A stretch of DNA of 64,000 nucleotides from positions 372,001-436,000 of the forward strand of contig VJWN01000005.1 in NCBI GenBank assembly GCA_007644065.1, written 5' to 3'. The notes below the pieces were generated by a model. It saw only the letters and a list, made by a program, of their open reading frames with translations. It searched no databases and was not told the origin of the DNA. Shown here piece after piece: positions 36,185 to 48,208 of the stretch (the stretch's first letter is position 1; every line of letters starts with the position of its first letter). Source of the stretch: Margaritispora aquatica. Lineage: Eukaryota; Ascomycota; Leotiomycetes; Helotiales; Discinellaceae. Both the position numbers and the translations under genes were made by a program.

Positions 36185-36654
36185 ATGGTAAGTGCATTGT
36201 CAGATCAAAATTCCATACCAATTGGAGAAGGCTAACAGGGTCAATGGCAGGCTACCGCAAGTCGTCCTATTTACAAGCAAGTCAACCGATTCCGAAGCTG
36301 CTGCGCTTCCATCGAATGCAAGGCAGACAAAATGGATTCACGACTAACTATGGGCCTCAATTAGTTTATTCGTCCGCCGGAACTATGTCTTCCTAGGAAC
36401 AGTGTTTGCGGCTGCTTTCGGATTCGAGATGTGAGTGCAGACAGTGGAACAGAGACTGGGAGCGAAGCTGAATTGAGGAACAGGGGATACGATATCGTAA
36501 CAGACAAGATCTGGGACAGAATGAACAAGGGAGTACGTTGATTTCTACAGCTATGAGCAGGTGGGAGGTTTGAACATTGGCTAATCTGCCACTCCAGCGA
36601 CAATGGAAGGACATCCGGGCGAAGTACGTCCAGAACGATGAAGATGACGAGTAA
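36185..36654 (+). CDS. QCR9: Cytochrome b-c1 complex subunit 9
   Basis: Five tiny exons: 36185-36187, 36251-36276, 36365-36430, 36484-36532, 36598-36654; 66 residues. A single-span subunit of mitochondrial respiratory complex III. The spliced product reads MATASRPIYNLFVRRNYVFL, then a membrane helix GTVFAAAFGFEMGYD and the family end WDRMNKGRQWKDIRAKYVQ with an acidic tail; this matches fungal QCR9 in length and pattern. The first coding exon is only the ATG. Intron 2 (36277-36364) begins with GC rather than GT (AA|GCAAGT), and no GT alternative keeps the frame. The gene was assembled from fragments too short to stand out as ORFs. Confidence 0.88.
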
Positions 36655-37242
36655 ATCCAGATACCAAGAGTAGTTGGCTCTAGTGAGGATTGGAGGTGGG
36701 GAAGAGTTGCGACGCAGAGTGATGAATAGAGCGTGGGTCACCGATGATGCGCTGTATAAGAGAGGATAATTGTACAACTTCGCAAACCAAACAAGAATTT
36801 TTAAACCTCATGTTGAGAATCACGCAATATTTTAAATTCCACGTGGCTATCTAGCGTTTCAAGCAAAATGAAAATGCAGTTTGAGCAAGCAACTCCAAAC
36901 TGGTACTTGCCGGAGCTTTGCACCTCCAGAAAGCTTCCATAACCACCAAATATTCAGCCCACACACTTCACCCATATGTCATAGATCAACTTCACATCAA
37001 AAACAGATCACCAAAAGTATAGCGAAATCTGCAAACTACCAACCTCCTATAGTCCTTTGGAACATCAGTTTGAAACCCATAACTCTTGATCCTCATTCGT
37101 TTGCCCCCAAGACCTTACATCAACACCACTCGACCTGCGCGCATTACAGCTGTAGGCACCAACAAATACAACTTAATGCTCTGCACCTCTCCGATTGTTC
37201 CACAAGCCCCATATTGGCTATGTTAAATAATTGCTCGCAGAT
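36655..37242. other. Upstream region of UBR1
   Basis: About 590 bases between QCR9 and UBR1 with no gene. The sequence immediately before the UBR1 ATG (TTGCTCGCAG) looks like a 3' splice site, so a 5' UTR intron is possible. Confidence 0.5.
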
Positions 37243-40200
37243 ATGACGGAGCCAATGTCTACGCAGGAGTCTCAACTTTGCGAATTTCTTAAAACACAAC
37301 CCCGCGTTCACAAAAACCGATATACAAAGAGTGCCGAAGATGCTCTTCTTCAATCTCTCTTCTGGTCTTTAGCTGGTGGGAGACCAGATTATTTGAGACT
37401 CTTCTTCCCCGAAAACACTAGACCTCCACCAAATACTACATGGAAGCTCAGGACAGCACAAGGAGGGGCAGATGGAGACGAGTTCACTGAGGCGGCAAGA
37501 GGGAAAGCTTGCGGGCACATCTTCAAAGCTGGCGAAGCCACATACAGGTGCAAAACATGCAGCCAAGATGATACTTGTGTGCTTTGTAGCAGATGCTACG
37601 ACTCTTCAGATCATACTGGACATACCGTTTATGTTAGTGTGTCTATGGGAAACAGTGGTTGTTGTGATTGTGGTGATCCCGAGGCATGGCGGTTACCGGT
37701 ACACTGTTCAATACACTCCGCTCATGAGCATGGCTCCACGGGAAAGGACAAGGGAAAGGCGCCCGTTTTACCCTCCGATCTCGTTGAAGCTATTAGGATG
37801 ACAATTGGGAGGGTTTTCGACTATATTTGCGATGTTGTCTCCTGCTCCCCAGAGCAACTGCGTCTCCCAAAGTCAAGAGATTCTATCTTACAAGATGAGA
37901 GGATGTCACGGCTGACATCGAAGTTTTACAATGGAGACATAATTGAGGAGCCTTGCGAGTTTGCTTTACTGCTATGGAACGATGAAAAGCATACGGTCAA
38001 TGAGGTTCGTGATCAGGTTGCCAGAGCTTGCAAAGTTTCCTCAAAAGAGGGCATGCAGCGTGCCCATGAGACCGACGCTGTCGGTCGCAGTATCGTGAAG
38101 TATAGCTTTGATATCGATGAGCTACTGAAAGTGTCTAAGATCATCGAGCATATTAAGGTTACAATCACTATCCGCTCTGCAAGAGATACTTTCAGAGAAC
38201 AGATGTGTGGCTCGATTATACAGTGGTTGAGTGACATTGCTGGATGCAGTGTTGGTGATGACCACAACATCTTGCGTCAGGTCATCTGTGAGGAAATGCT
38301 TAAGGGCTGGGGTGCTGGTAGTGCAGCTAGCAATGCTGATGTCGGTATGAAAGGCATTGATGATCATGAGATAGAAGACCCTTTGACATACCGAACCGAA
38401 ATGCTCTTTCGCCGGGAGCAGGCTTTGCGAGCGGCTCAGGCAGCTCAAGCAGCCACCGATGATTCTGACTCTGACGATAATGAAAACGATATTGAGAATA
38501 TTGAGGACGATGAGGAAGAGGTTGATTTCGATGACGAGATGGCCATGGTTGTGGGCAATGATTCGGACTACGAAGACCCAGATTATGGCGTAACAGACGT
38601 GCCCGTCGAGCAGCCTGCGACGGCAGCTGCATCGTCACAAACGGAGACCGATGCGGATGGGGATGTTGAAATGGGCGATCCAGATACCTCTCCAATGGAA
38701 GAATCTGAGGCAACTATTGCTGGGTACCCTCCTCCTCCACCTCCCCCTCCCCCACCGCCAGCTAGACCTACTCGTGACCGAGACGTTACCCCATCGGACT
38801 CGGACACAGCTGAAATGCAACCTCTGATCTCGCATAGTGTCTATGCCAAAGCCAATGTGGAAATACCCAAAACTCCCGGAAAGAGCTCAAAGTCAGAGGC
38901 TCCACCTAAGCCACCCAGGTACTGGCTCGAAACGCCAGCGGCATTTAAAGACGATGATTCTGTTCCTCTCCATGAGAATCTACAACAGCGTTTACGCTTA
39001 GATTGGATGATTCTATTCGATCTGCGTATGTGGAAGAAGGTTCGCATCGATCTTCGTGATTTGTATATTTCCACCGTTGTCACCATCCCCGAATTCAAGC
39101 GAATTCTTGGTCTACGGTTTGCTGGCCTATATACAACTCTCGCCCAGCTGTACTTGATTGCAGATCGTGAGCCAGACCATTCCATCATCAACATCTCACT
39201 ACAGATGTTGACGACCCCAACTATTACAGCAGAGATCGTCGAAAGAGGGAACTTTCTCACCAATCTGATAGCAATTTTATACACCTTCTTAACTACGAGA
39301 CAAGTTGGGCATCCGTATGAAATCAATCCCAATGCAACACTTGCGTTTGACTCGGGCTCTGTCACAAACCGTCGAATGTACCACTTCTTCATGGATCTTA
39401 GATATCTATTTGGTTCTGATCACGTACAACACAGATTGCGCACCGAGGAAAGATATATGCTTCAATTCTTAGATTTGGTCAAGTTACACCAAGGAATTTG
39501 CCCCAATCTTCGAGCCGTTGGCGAGCATGTCGAGTACGAAACCGACGCATGGATTAGTGCTTCCCTAATTACTCGAGAAATCAATCGATTGTGTCGACAA
39601 TTTTCCGAGTCTTTCAAGTGGAATGTTGGTGAAGATCAAACTCACATCTCACATGCCATTCGGTTGACTGTTAAGGCTGTTATTTTGAACTCGTTGGGTT
39701 GCGAGAGGAGGCGCTTTTTGCAGGCAGAGATCAAGGATGAAATTCGATTCAAGAAAGTTGGGGACTACGAGTTTGAGATCACAGAGCATTTCAAAGGCGA
39801 CGTTCAGCATTCTGTTGTCAAGTTTGATGTTCAATCACAACCTATCAGCTTTCACCATGCTCTTCACTACACACTTTCCTGGCTCATCGAGTGTGGTAAA
39901 AATATGCCACGAGAACAGATGATGCAGCTATTGAGCTTCACCGAGGAAGATCTGTATCAAAAACCAAAGGCGATGGGTGCACGACACGTAACGAACATAC
40001 ACTACAATGCCGAAGATCATCTCATGGCTGCTTTTGATTATCCACTTCGAGTTTGTGCCTGGCTTGCTCAAATGAAGGCTGGCATGTGGGTTCGAAATGG
40101 TATGAGTCTCCGCCATCAGATGGGCACCTATCGCGGAGTCAGCCAGCGAGATGTGTCGCACCATCGCGATATCTTTCTACTGCAGACTGCTATGGTTGTC

Positions 40201-43200
40201 TGTCCTCCTGCACGCGTCCTGGTTTCTATGATTGACCGATTTGGCCTAGAACCCTGGATGAAGGGCATATATGAGAACAAGATGGATGGTCTTGAAGATG
40301 CCCAACATCTTGATGTTGTAGAGGACATGATACATTTGCTTATAGTTTTAGTCAGCGATCGGACTTCACTTGTCTCCAGCGAAGAAGAGCCAAATCCCCA
40401 CACGCTTGCGATGCGGAAAGATATCACTCATGTTCTTTGTTTCAAACCATTGTCATTTTCCGAAATCTGTGGCAAGCTTCCAGATAAATTCCAAGATCAA
40501 GAGGAGTGTCAAGACATCCTTGATGAGATGACCACTTTCAAGGCGCCTGAAGGCCTGTCAGATGTTGGAACTTTTGAGTTGAAAGAACAATTCCTTGATG
40601 ACATCGACCCATACATAGCTCACTACAACAAGAACCAACGAGAAGAATCCGAAAATGCTTACAAGGCGTGGATGGCAAAGAAGACAGGTCGATCAGCATC
40701 TGATATAGTTTTTGAGCCTAAAATTAGACCAGTCGCCTCGGGTGCATTTCAGGATCTCGCTGCGTTCACAAGAACTGGTGCCTTTGCTCAAATTATTTAT
40801 TACTCGCTGTTATATCCTCTGAAGGCACAGGAATTGACTCCGAACGTTCCTGTGACAAGAGTGGAGACTTTCCTCCAAGTTGTTCTACATCTGGTGTTGA
40901 TCGCCATAGCAGAGGATAACACAGACGAGTTGTCCGACGACCCAACTAGCTCTTTTGTTTATATCGCACTAACGAGGACTGCCCGCCATAATTTCCTTCA
41001 ACATGCGCCAGCTTGGAAAACGATTGCTGCCATTCTCGAAATATTGTCTTCGAAAGAGGAATACAAATCATGTCACTCCAAAATCTCCCTTGTACTCAAG
41101 CGAATGAAACAAAAGCAACCACGAAATTTCGAGACTGCCTTTATCCGACTGGGAATATCAGTCGATAGAATTTCAACGGCGTCCCCTGCAAACAACAATG
41201 TCCTTGAAGAGCGAGAGAGAAAGAAACAAGCTGCAATGGAGCGACAAGCGAAAGTTATGGCTCAGTTCCAGCTGCAGCAGAAGAATTTCCTTGACAACCA
41301 GGGTGACATTGACTGGGGAGAAGACGATCTCAGTGATGAGACGTTTGAGGAAGAGACGGGAGAACAGAAGAGCTACTGGCAATACCCGTCAAGCACCTGC
41401 ATCTTGTGCCAAGAAGAGACCAAGGACGGTCGCTTATATGGAACATTCGCTTTGATGACACGAAGTACCATTCTGCGCCAAACAGACTTTCAAAGCCCTG
41501 ACTTTATGCGAGAAGTGACAAAGACGCCAAGCAACCTGGATCGATCAGCTGATAAGCTCCGTCCCTTTGGCGTTGCTGGTGAAAATCGTGAGCAAGTCCA
41601 CAAGGTAACTTCCAGTGGAGTAGAGATTGTCTCTGAGCGCCAATTCATTGGCAAGGGGTTTCCTTCCACATCAACAAGAAGTGGCCCTGTTTCCGTTGGT
41701 TGCGGGCACATTATGCATTACAAATGCTTCGAGGCATATTGTGACGCCTCACAAAGAAGACATCAACACCAAATTGCCAGACATCACCCTGAGACCCTTG
41801 CACTCAACGAATTTGTGTGTCCATTGTGCAAAGCATTGGGAAATGCATTCCTCCCAGTTATTTGGGGCCCTAAGGAAGAATTGTCATGCGCCAATATGGA
41901 ACCCTCTGATGCTTTTGAGGATTTTCTTCAGGTTGCCATGATACCTTTCTCAAAATCTGATGCAATCTCCGTGCGAAAGCAAGGTGCATTGAGCTCTCGA
42001 TCTGTAGAGCTATTCATGAACTACAACAAATCAGTTTTGGTCGGTTCCTTAGCACCAAAATTATCAGAACTTCTTATTGACGCTTGGGAACCAACACCAC
42101 CTGCGCCTGATGTGCTGTTGCCAGCGGTGAGCCCTGCAGTTTGGAACAATGTCGCCATGGGATTCAATCCTCCTGCCCAAGCAGCGACTCCAATTCCCAT
42201 TTCTCCCATGCATGAACTTGCGGAGGTATACTCCAGATTGAACAAGACAATGCTGGAGAATAGACTTTCTAGCACTGGCAGCGAGCCAGTGGCAAATATC
42301 AGGAATGATCCTAGCGAGCTTCAATCAAGCGATACTCTCGCCCAAATGCTTGGCTTTTCTATTTCAGCTGTGGAAATTCAACAGCGTGGTGTTGCCAGCG
42401 CTGCTGGCACATCGTTCTTGGAAAGTATGCCTCAGCAAGCCGTCACACATCTACGAATCCTCGCCGAAACAGCAGCCTCTTATGTCTCTATTGGTGGTCT
42501 TAAGGCAGCTGGAGACAACGCCATCGCTCGAGAGTTTTCCTTGGAGTATGAGCGGCAGCAGAGGCAGCTCTTCCTTCGCCCTGACCGGTGGAGCGGCGAA
42601 AGTTCTCAGAGTACATCAAACGATGATGAAAAGGCCTTTTCAGGATCACTGCTGAGTCAGGACGCGTTTGTGTTTCTGACTGAGGCATCTTTGTGTCTCT
42701 CTCTAGTAGAGAACATTCCTATAATGCAACTTGTGCAACTTTGCTACATAGCGGAAATAACCAAGGTTGTGCTTAAGCTTGGGAGGAATAAGGGTTCATC
42801 ACAATACATGGACATCATGGGATTCTATGCTCCAGACGAAGCAAATGTTTTCCAGCACTTCTGTGCTGCCATCTATTGCCATGACAGAGATACTGGTATC
42901 ACTGAGGATGGTCCAAGTACGGGTCTTTCTCAACCTTGCTTCAGCTCTGCAGAGTCCGTGTTGACCTTTGTCAAGAAGTATGCTTTGGTGTTTCTCCGAA
43001 AAGTTGCTTTACTTCTTCAAGTTCGATATGGTGTTGCATTCACTGGCCAGGTTTCATCCAATCCTGATGCTGATGAATTAATTCGCCTGACCGAAGTGTT
43101 GAAAGTTCCTAGTCTCGAGCAAATCTGCTCTCTATTTCTTCACAACGTCGATGTCAACAACCTTGTTAAACGCTGGATCATTGACAGCAAGATGCAAGAC

Positions 43201-43774
43201 AAGTCACAGATTTCACTCAGCCACCCTGTCATATTTGAACTCATAGGCCTACCGAAGAATTATGACACTCTGATGGAAGAGACCATGAAGCGGCGCTGCC
43301 CTACCACCGGTAAAGATGTGACAGATCCGATGCTTTGCCTGTTCTGTGGTGTAATTATATGTGGTCAAAGCATTTGTTGCTTAGCTCCTGGTCCACCAGA
43401 TCGTACAGGGAAGGTCAAGGATATTGGTGGAGCCCAGCGACACATGCTTAGGTAAGTTTTTCTCTCATTGTGAGGTATATTGACGAGCAATGCTAAGTTC
43501 CACTAGCTGCCAGAAGAACATCGGCCTCTACATCAACATCCGAAAGTGCACGGTGTTCTACGTTTATCATCAATCTGGCTCCTGGATGGTTGCCCCCTAT
43601 ATTGACAAATATGGTGAGGTAGACCCAGGCCTCCGCCATTCTCGCCAGTTGTTTCTCAACCAAAAGCGATATGATGCGCTTCTAAGAACTGTATGGCTGG
43701 GACACGGTGTTCCAAGCGTTATCAGTCGGAAGCTAGAGATGGACATTAACAACGGCGGATGGGAGACGATTTGA
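37243..43774 (+). CDS. UBR1: E3 ubiquitin-protein ligase UBR1 (N-recognin)
   Basis: Two exons: 37243-43451 and 43507-43774; 2158 residues. UBR1 recognises destabilising N-terminal residues and ubiquitinates the substrates with a Rad6-type E2 (N-degron pathway). The UBR-box zinc domain lies at about 88-160, with ACGHIFKAGEATYRCKTC, CVLCSRCYDSSDHTGHTV and CCDCGDPEAW. An acidic low-complexity region with a run of 11 prolines lies near residue 500. A RING/H2-type domain spans about 1383-1540, with CILCQEETKDG, then CGHIMHYKCFEAYC and FVCPLCKALGN. The C-terminal autoregulatory domain ends with CQKNIGLYINIRKCTVFYV and HSRQLFLNQKRYDALLRTVW. Length and order fit fungal Ubr1. The ATG at 37243 is the first in frame. 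A single late intron (55 nt) is clear. Confidence 0.95.
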
Positions 43775-44265
43775 GAGTGGGTAGGCAACGTTGGTGCATT
43801 ATGTAATTGCTTCGGAGTCGGCATGGTCTATTGGTGTCAAAGGAGTCTGAGTTCCGATTGCCAGAGACGGCTTGGCGCATGTACTTGGTCGGTCTTTTAT
43901 GGAAGCGTTATGGCGCAGTAGATAGAGGAAGCCGTGGACTCATCATTTTCATGAGCTTTGCTGGTATTTACAATACAAAATGTCTAGATCAGGAAGGCAT
44001 GTTTAACGAATTTCTGCGTTGCGAGATGATTGAGTATGCATAGTCACAAGGGCGGTCTCTGAAGCTATTGGATTTTTCACTTATAGTGATATTTCGACAA
44101 CCTGCTGTGTTTAGAATCTTAATTAAATCTGGCTCTAATGAGTGTTGTCATATTGTGCTAATGTGCTATATGTGTGATATGTCCAGGTAAACTGAGGCTT
44201 GAGTGAAGCCAATCATACTCGTGGCTTCAGCAGATTAGAGAGCATCTCTTCCCAGTTGAGAGGCA
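43775..44265. other. Convergent 3' region between UBR1 and THI4
   Basis: About 490 bases of 3' UTR sequence with no gene recognised. A small + strand ORF at 43807-44043 looks random. Confidence 0.55.
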
Positions 44266-45359
<1,094 letters not shown>

Positions 45360-45385
45360 TTAGATTAGATCAAGGATCAATCGAC

Positions 45386-45615
45386 CTGCTATGGATTAGA
45401 GCCATCTTTGGGGTAGGGGAATGGGAGAAGCATGAATCCTTTCGCTGGTATTATCCAGAATCAAGTTCACGACCGTGTAATCTCAGAACGAACCCAGCTT
45501 GGTTGTCACCAGGCCACTCATCTCACTGCATGTGAATACAATGGTGGATGGAGCGGCTATGATGACACTGGGAACGAACACCGGCTCATGCAAAGTGTGT
45601 TACAGTATGATATAC
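45386..45615 (-). other. Predicted 5' UTR intron of THI4 containing the riboswitch
   Basis: On the minus strand a donor AAG|GTATAT occurs at 45615 and a branch-like CTAAT followed by the acceptor ATAGCAG ends at 45386, 38 bases before the THI4 ATG. The whole TPP aptamer lies inside. Established fungal examples (THI4/thiA and NMT1) regulate splicing of just such 5' UTR introns. The exact splice sites here are my inference from consensus. Confidence 0.6.
45430..45591 (-). promoter_or_regulatory. TPP (thiamine pyrophosphate) riboswitch aptamer
   Basis: Read on the minus strand, the conserved core is CTGAGATTACACGG, then GAACTTGATTCTGG, ATAATACCAGCG and AAAGGATTCATGC, matching the fungal TPP aptamer almost letter for letter. 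P1 pairs GCATGA (45591 side) with TCATGC (45430 side). P2 pairs CCGGTGT with ACACGG with one bulged G. P5 is CTGG/CCAG around ATAATA. P3 is greatly extended (about 90 bases) and closes with CCCAG/CTGGG plus TGTCA/TGACA; variable long P3 arms are known in fungi. TPP binding is expected to change splice-site access in the THI4 leader and shut expression off when thiamine is plentiful. There is one extra U in the J4/5 region relative to the usual TGATCTGG. Confidence 0.93.
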
Positions 45616-45625
45616 CTTGATCCTC

Positions 45626-45655
45626 TTAGGGATAATTCCATTGCTTAGATGTCAT
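45626..45655 (-). other. Short upstream ORF in the THI4 leader (9 codons)
   Basis: ATG at 45655 to TAA at 45626 encodes MTSKQWNYP. It ends 10 bases before the predicted donor of the riboswitch intron, so it would lie in the first leader exon and be present whichever splice form is made. Whether it is translated depends on the transcription start, which I cannot see. Confidence 0.4.
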
Positions 45656-46617
45656 GATTCCCTCAATTGAGAGAGCTGTACGTTGTGATTTTTGTTTCTG
45701 TGGGTTGTATATGTTAGCTTGAGTCCTGGGTGAGGCAATTGGAATGTACAAACGAATTGAAATTTGGTACTGAGATGGTGATGTTTGAGAACTTGTGAAT
45801 AGATGGAAATATAAGAGGAAATGCTCGAGGTGGCATGTTCTTATAAAGCTCGTGAAGGAGGGGTAGCTCTTCACACCCCCACCAGAACCCCACCAGATGT
45901 AATCAAGAAATCCTGTGAATGGGGCTTTTCCGCAGCACATATGTTTGGTGTGCGTTATCGTTGGAATATGATTGACTAAGAATGAGCAATTTTGAGACTT
46001 GGCCCCAATGTGGTGCAGTAGGTTCATTGAGCTACCTTGAAGGTGCATTAGACTAACAGGATCATGAAGAATTGGAGTAATTAATTGGATATCACAAGGC
46101 GATATCAACCGAGAGATTTAACCGGAAATAAAAATCCATCGGATTCTACGTTAGTGGTGAAAAGATTCAAAGATCAGCTGTCTGACCTCTGCGGATTTGA
46201 AGCTCCGAAGAAACGAAAACATGACATTGCAAAAGCGGTGAAATTTACTGTATGGTACATTTGAGTTCTCTAAACGAGTTGATGATTATTCGTAAATTAC
46301 GAGAAATATCACTTCAGACTGAATGGTCGCTGATGTTAGACAAAGAAAGGAATGGGGGTTTCAAAAAGAAGTGAGAAACGGTACAGTGATGCAAAAAATA
46401 CTTTGTACTTCATCAAGGCACGAGCTATTCTTGGTTTTGGTGCTATGAAGATTTGGTAGGGTTTGGGACAGTCGCTCATAAGTACCTATGTAGGCAAGAA
46501 AGGGGTAATTAGCCGGGAATTGATATCACGTGCTTCCCTGACGCGTTGATTTCAAACCGCGTTCAATTTTGTCCTTTGGACCAGACAGCTTCTACTCTCC
46601 ACCAGCACAAGGGCAAA
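45656..46617. other. Divergent upstream region of THI4 and APN1
   Basis: About 960 bases from the THI4 leader to the APN1 start. It must include both promoters. No further gene is seen; no specific motif was identified. Confidence 0.5.
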
Positions 46618-48208
46618 ATGTCTCGCAGATCCAGTCGTAAGACTGAAACGATAGATATCGCCATTGACGTTACAGAAACCATCGCTACGCCAAAGAACGG
46701 CCGAAAAATCAAGGTTGAAGAGGTTGCGGTTATCTCGAAATCTACGCCCGTGAAATCTACCAAGAAAAAGGTCAAGGACGAGGCAGATGTGGACGATACG
46801 CCGAAGAAGGAGATTTCTAGCTTAGAGCCTCAATCAAAGCTATCAAAGGCTGCCGTAAAACCCAAATTTGAGAAGGAAGAGGACGACAAGCCAGTGCAGA
46901 AGAAAGCGGCGCCTGTGAAACGGAAAGCTAAGGAAGAGGACGAGGAAGAAGGTGGAGAGGGGAAATCGAAAAAGAAACGGAAAACAAAAGAGGAAAAGGA
47001 CGCGGAGACTATGCCTATAGCTGCAAGGACAGCAGTAGGAACTTTGAAGCGTGCTCTATACATTGGGGCTCATGTCAGTGCTGCTGGAGGTTGGTCACTC
47101 ATTATGAGGAGCATACTGTCAATTACTAATGCGGCTTAATGCAGGCGTTCAAAATTCTGTCAAAAATGCCCTCCATATTGGTGGCAACGCCTATGCGCTC
47201 TTCTTGAAATCTCAAAGGAAATGGACCAGTCCGGCCATGACCACTGAAGCCAAAGACCAGTTCAAAGAGTGGTCTTTGGAACATAAATATGATGCTGCAA
47301 AGCATGTCCTTCCTCACGGATCTTATCTCGTCAATCTTGCTCAACCTGATCCGGAGAAGGCGGATCAAGCATATAACTGCTTCGTGGACGACTTAAAGCG
47401 GTGTGAGGCTCTCGGGATCAAGCTATATAATTTCCATCCAGGGTCTTCAGGGAAGAATCCACGTCGCGAGGCAATTGAGCGTATTGCAATTCAGCTCAAT
47501 AAAGCTCATAAAGCTACAAGGTCGGTAATCACCGTGCTAGAGAATATGGCTGGCGCAGGCAATGTCATCGGATCTACATGGGAAGACCTACGCGACATCA
47601 TCGAGCTCGTTGACGATAAGTCACGAGTAGGCGTCTGCATTGATACCTGTCACACATTTGCCGCCGGGTACGATTTACGGTCTCCCGAAGCTTTCAAGAA
47701 GACTATGGATAGCTTCTCGGAAATAATTGGAATCTCATACTTAAGAGCACTTCATCTCAACGATAGCAAGGCACCAATGGCTTCAAATCGTGATTTGCAT
47801 GCAAACATTGGTACAGGTTTCCTGGGCTTAAGAGCTTTCCATAATGTGGTAAATTATGCACCCTTCCAAGACTTGCCTATGGTTCTTGAGACTCCAATTG
47901 ATGAACAGACAATGGTAAACGGTAAGCCTGTTGAAGATAAGGGTGTCTGGGCCAAAGAGATCAAGTTATTGGAAGGCTTGATTGGCGTTGATGCGGAATC
48001 TGAAGATTTCAAGAAGGAAGAATCTCGTTTACAAGATCTCGGAGCTGAGCAACGAAAGAAATTCCAAGGACAGACGGATAAGAAGAAGCAGAAGACACTT
48101 GACTTGATATTCAAGAAAGCTTCTCCGAAGAAGAAGAAGAAACCTGTCAAAAAAGAAGACGATGATGAAGAGGACTCTGACAATAGTGATGGAGGCTGCA
48201 AGCATTGA
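46618..48208 (+). CDS. APN1: AP endonuclease 1, endonuclease IV family
   Basis: Two exons: 46618-47089 and 47145-48208; 511 residues. It cleaves DNA at abasic sites and removes 3' blocking groups in base excision repair. All trinuclear-zinc ligands of the endonuclease IV fold can be read: HVLPHGSYL, NFHPGS, LENMAG, CIDTCHTFAAGYD, LHLNDSK, HANIGTG and LETPID. The barrel starts at about residue 148 (YIGAHVSAAGGVQNSV, split by the intron). It is preceded by a basic, Lys-rich N-terminal extension with several nuclear-localisation-like runs (KKKRKTKEEK) and followed by a second Lys-rich tail (SPKKKKKPVKKEDDDEE). Bacterial Nfo is about 285 residues, so both tails are fungal additions. The start ATG follows CAAA and is the first in frame. 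Confidence 0.94.
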
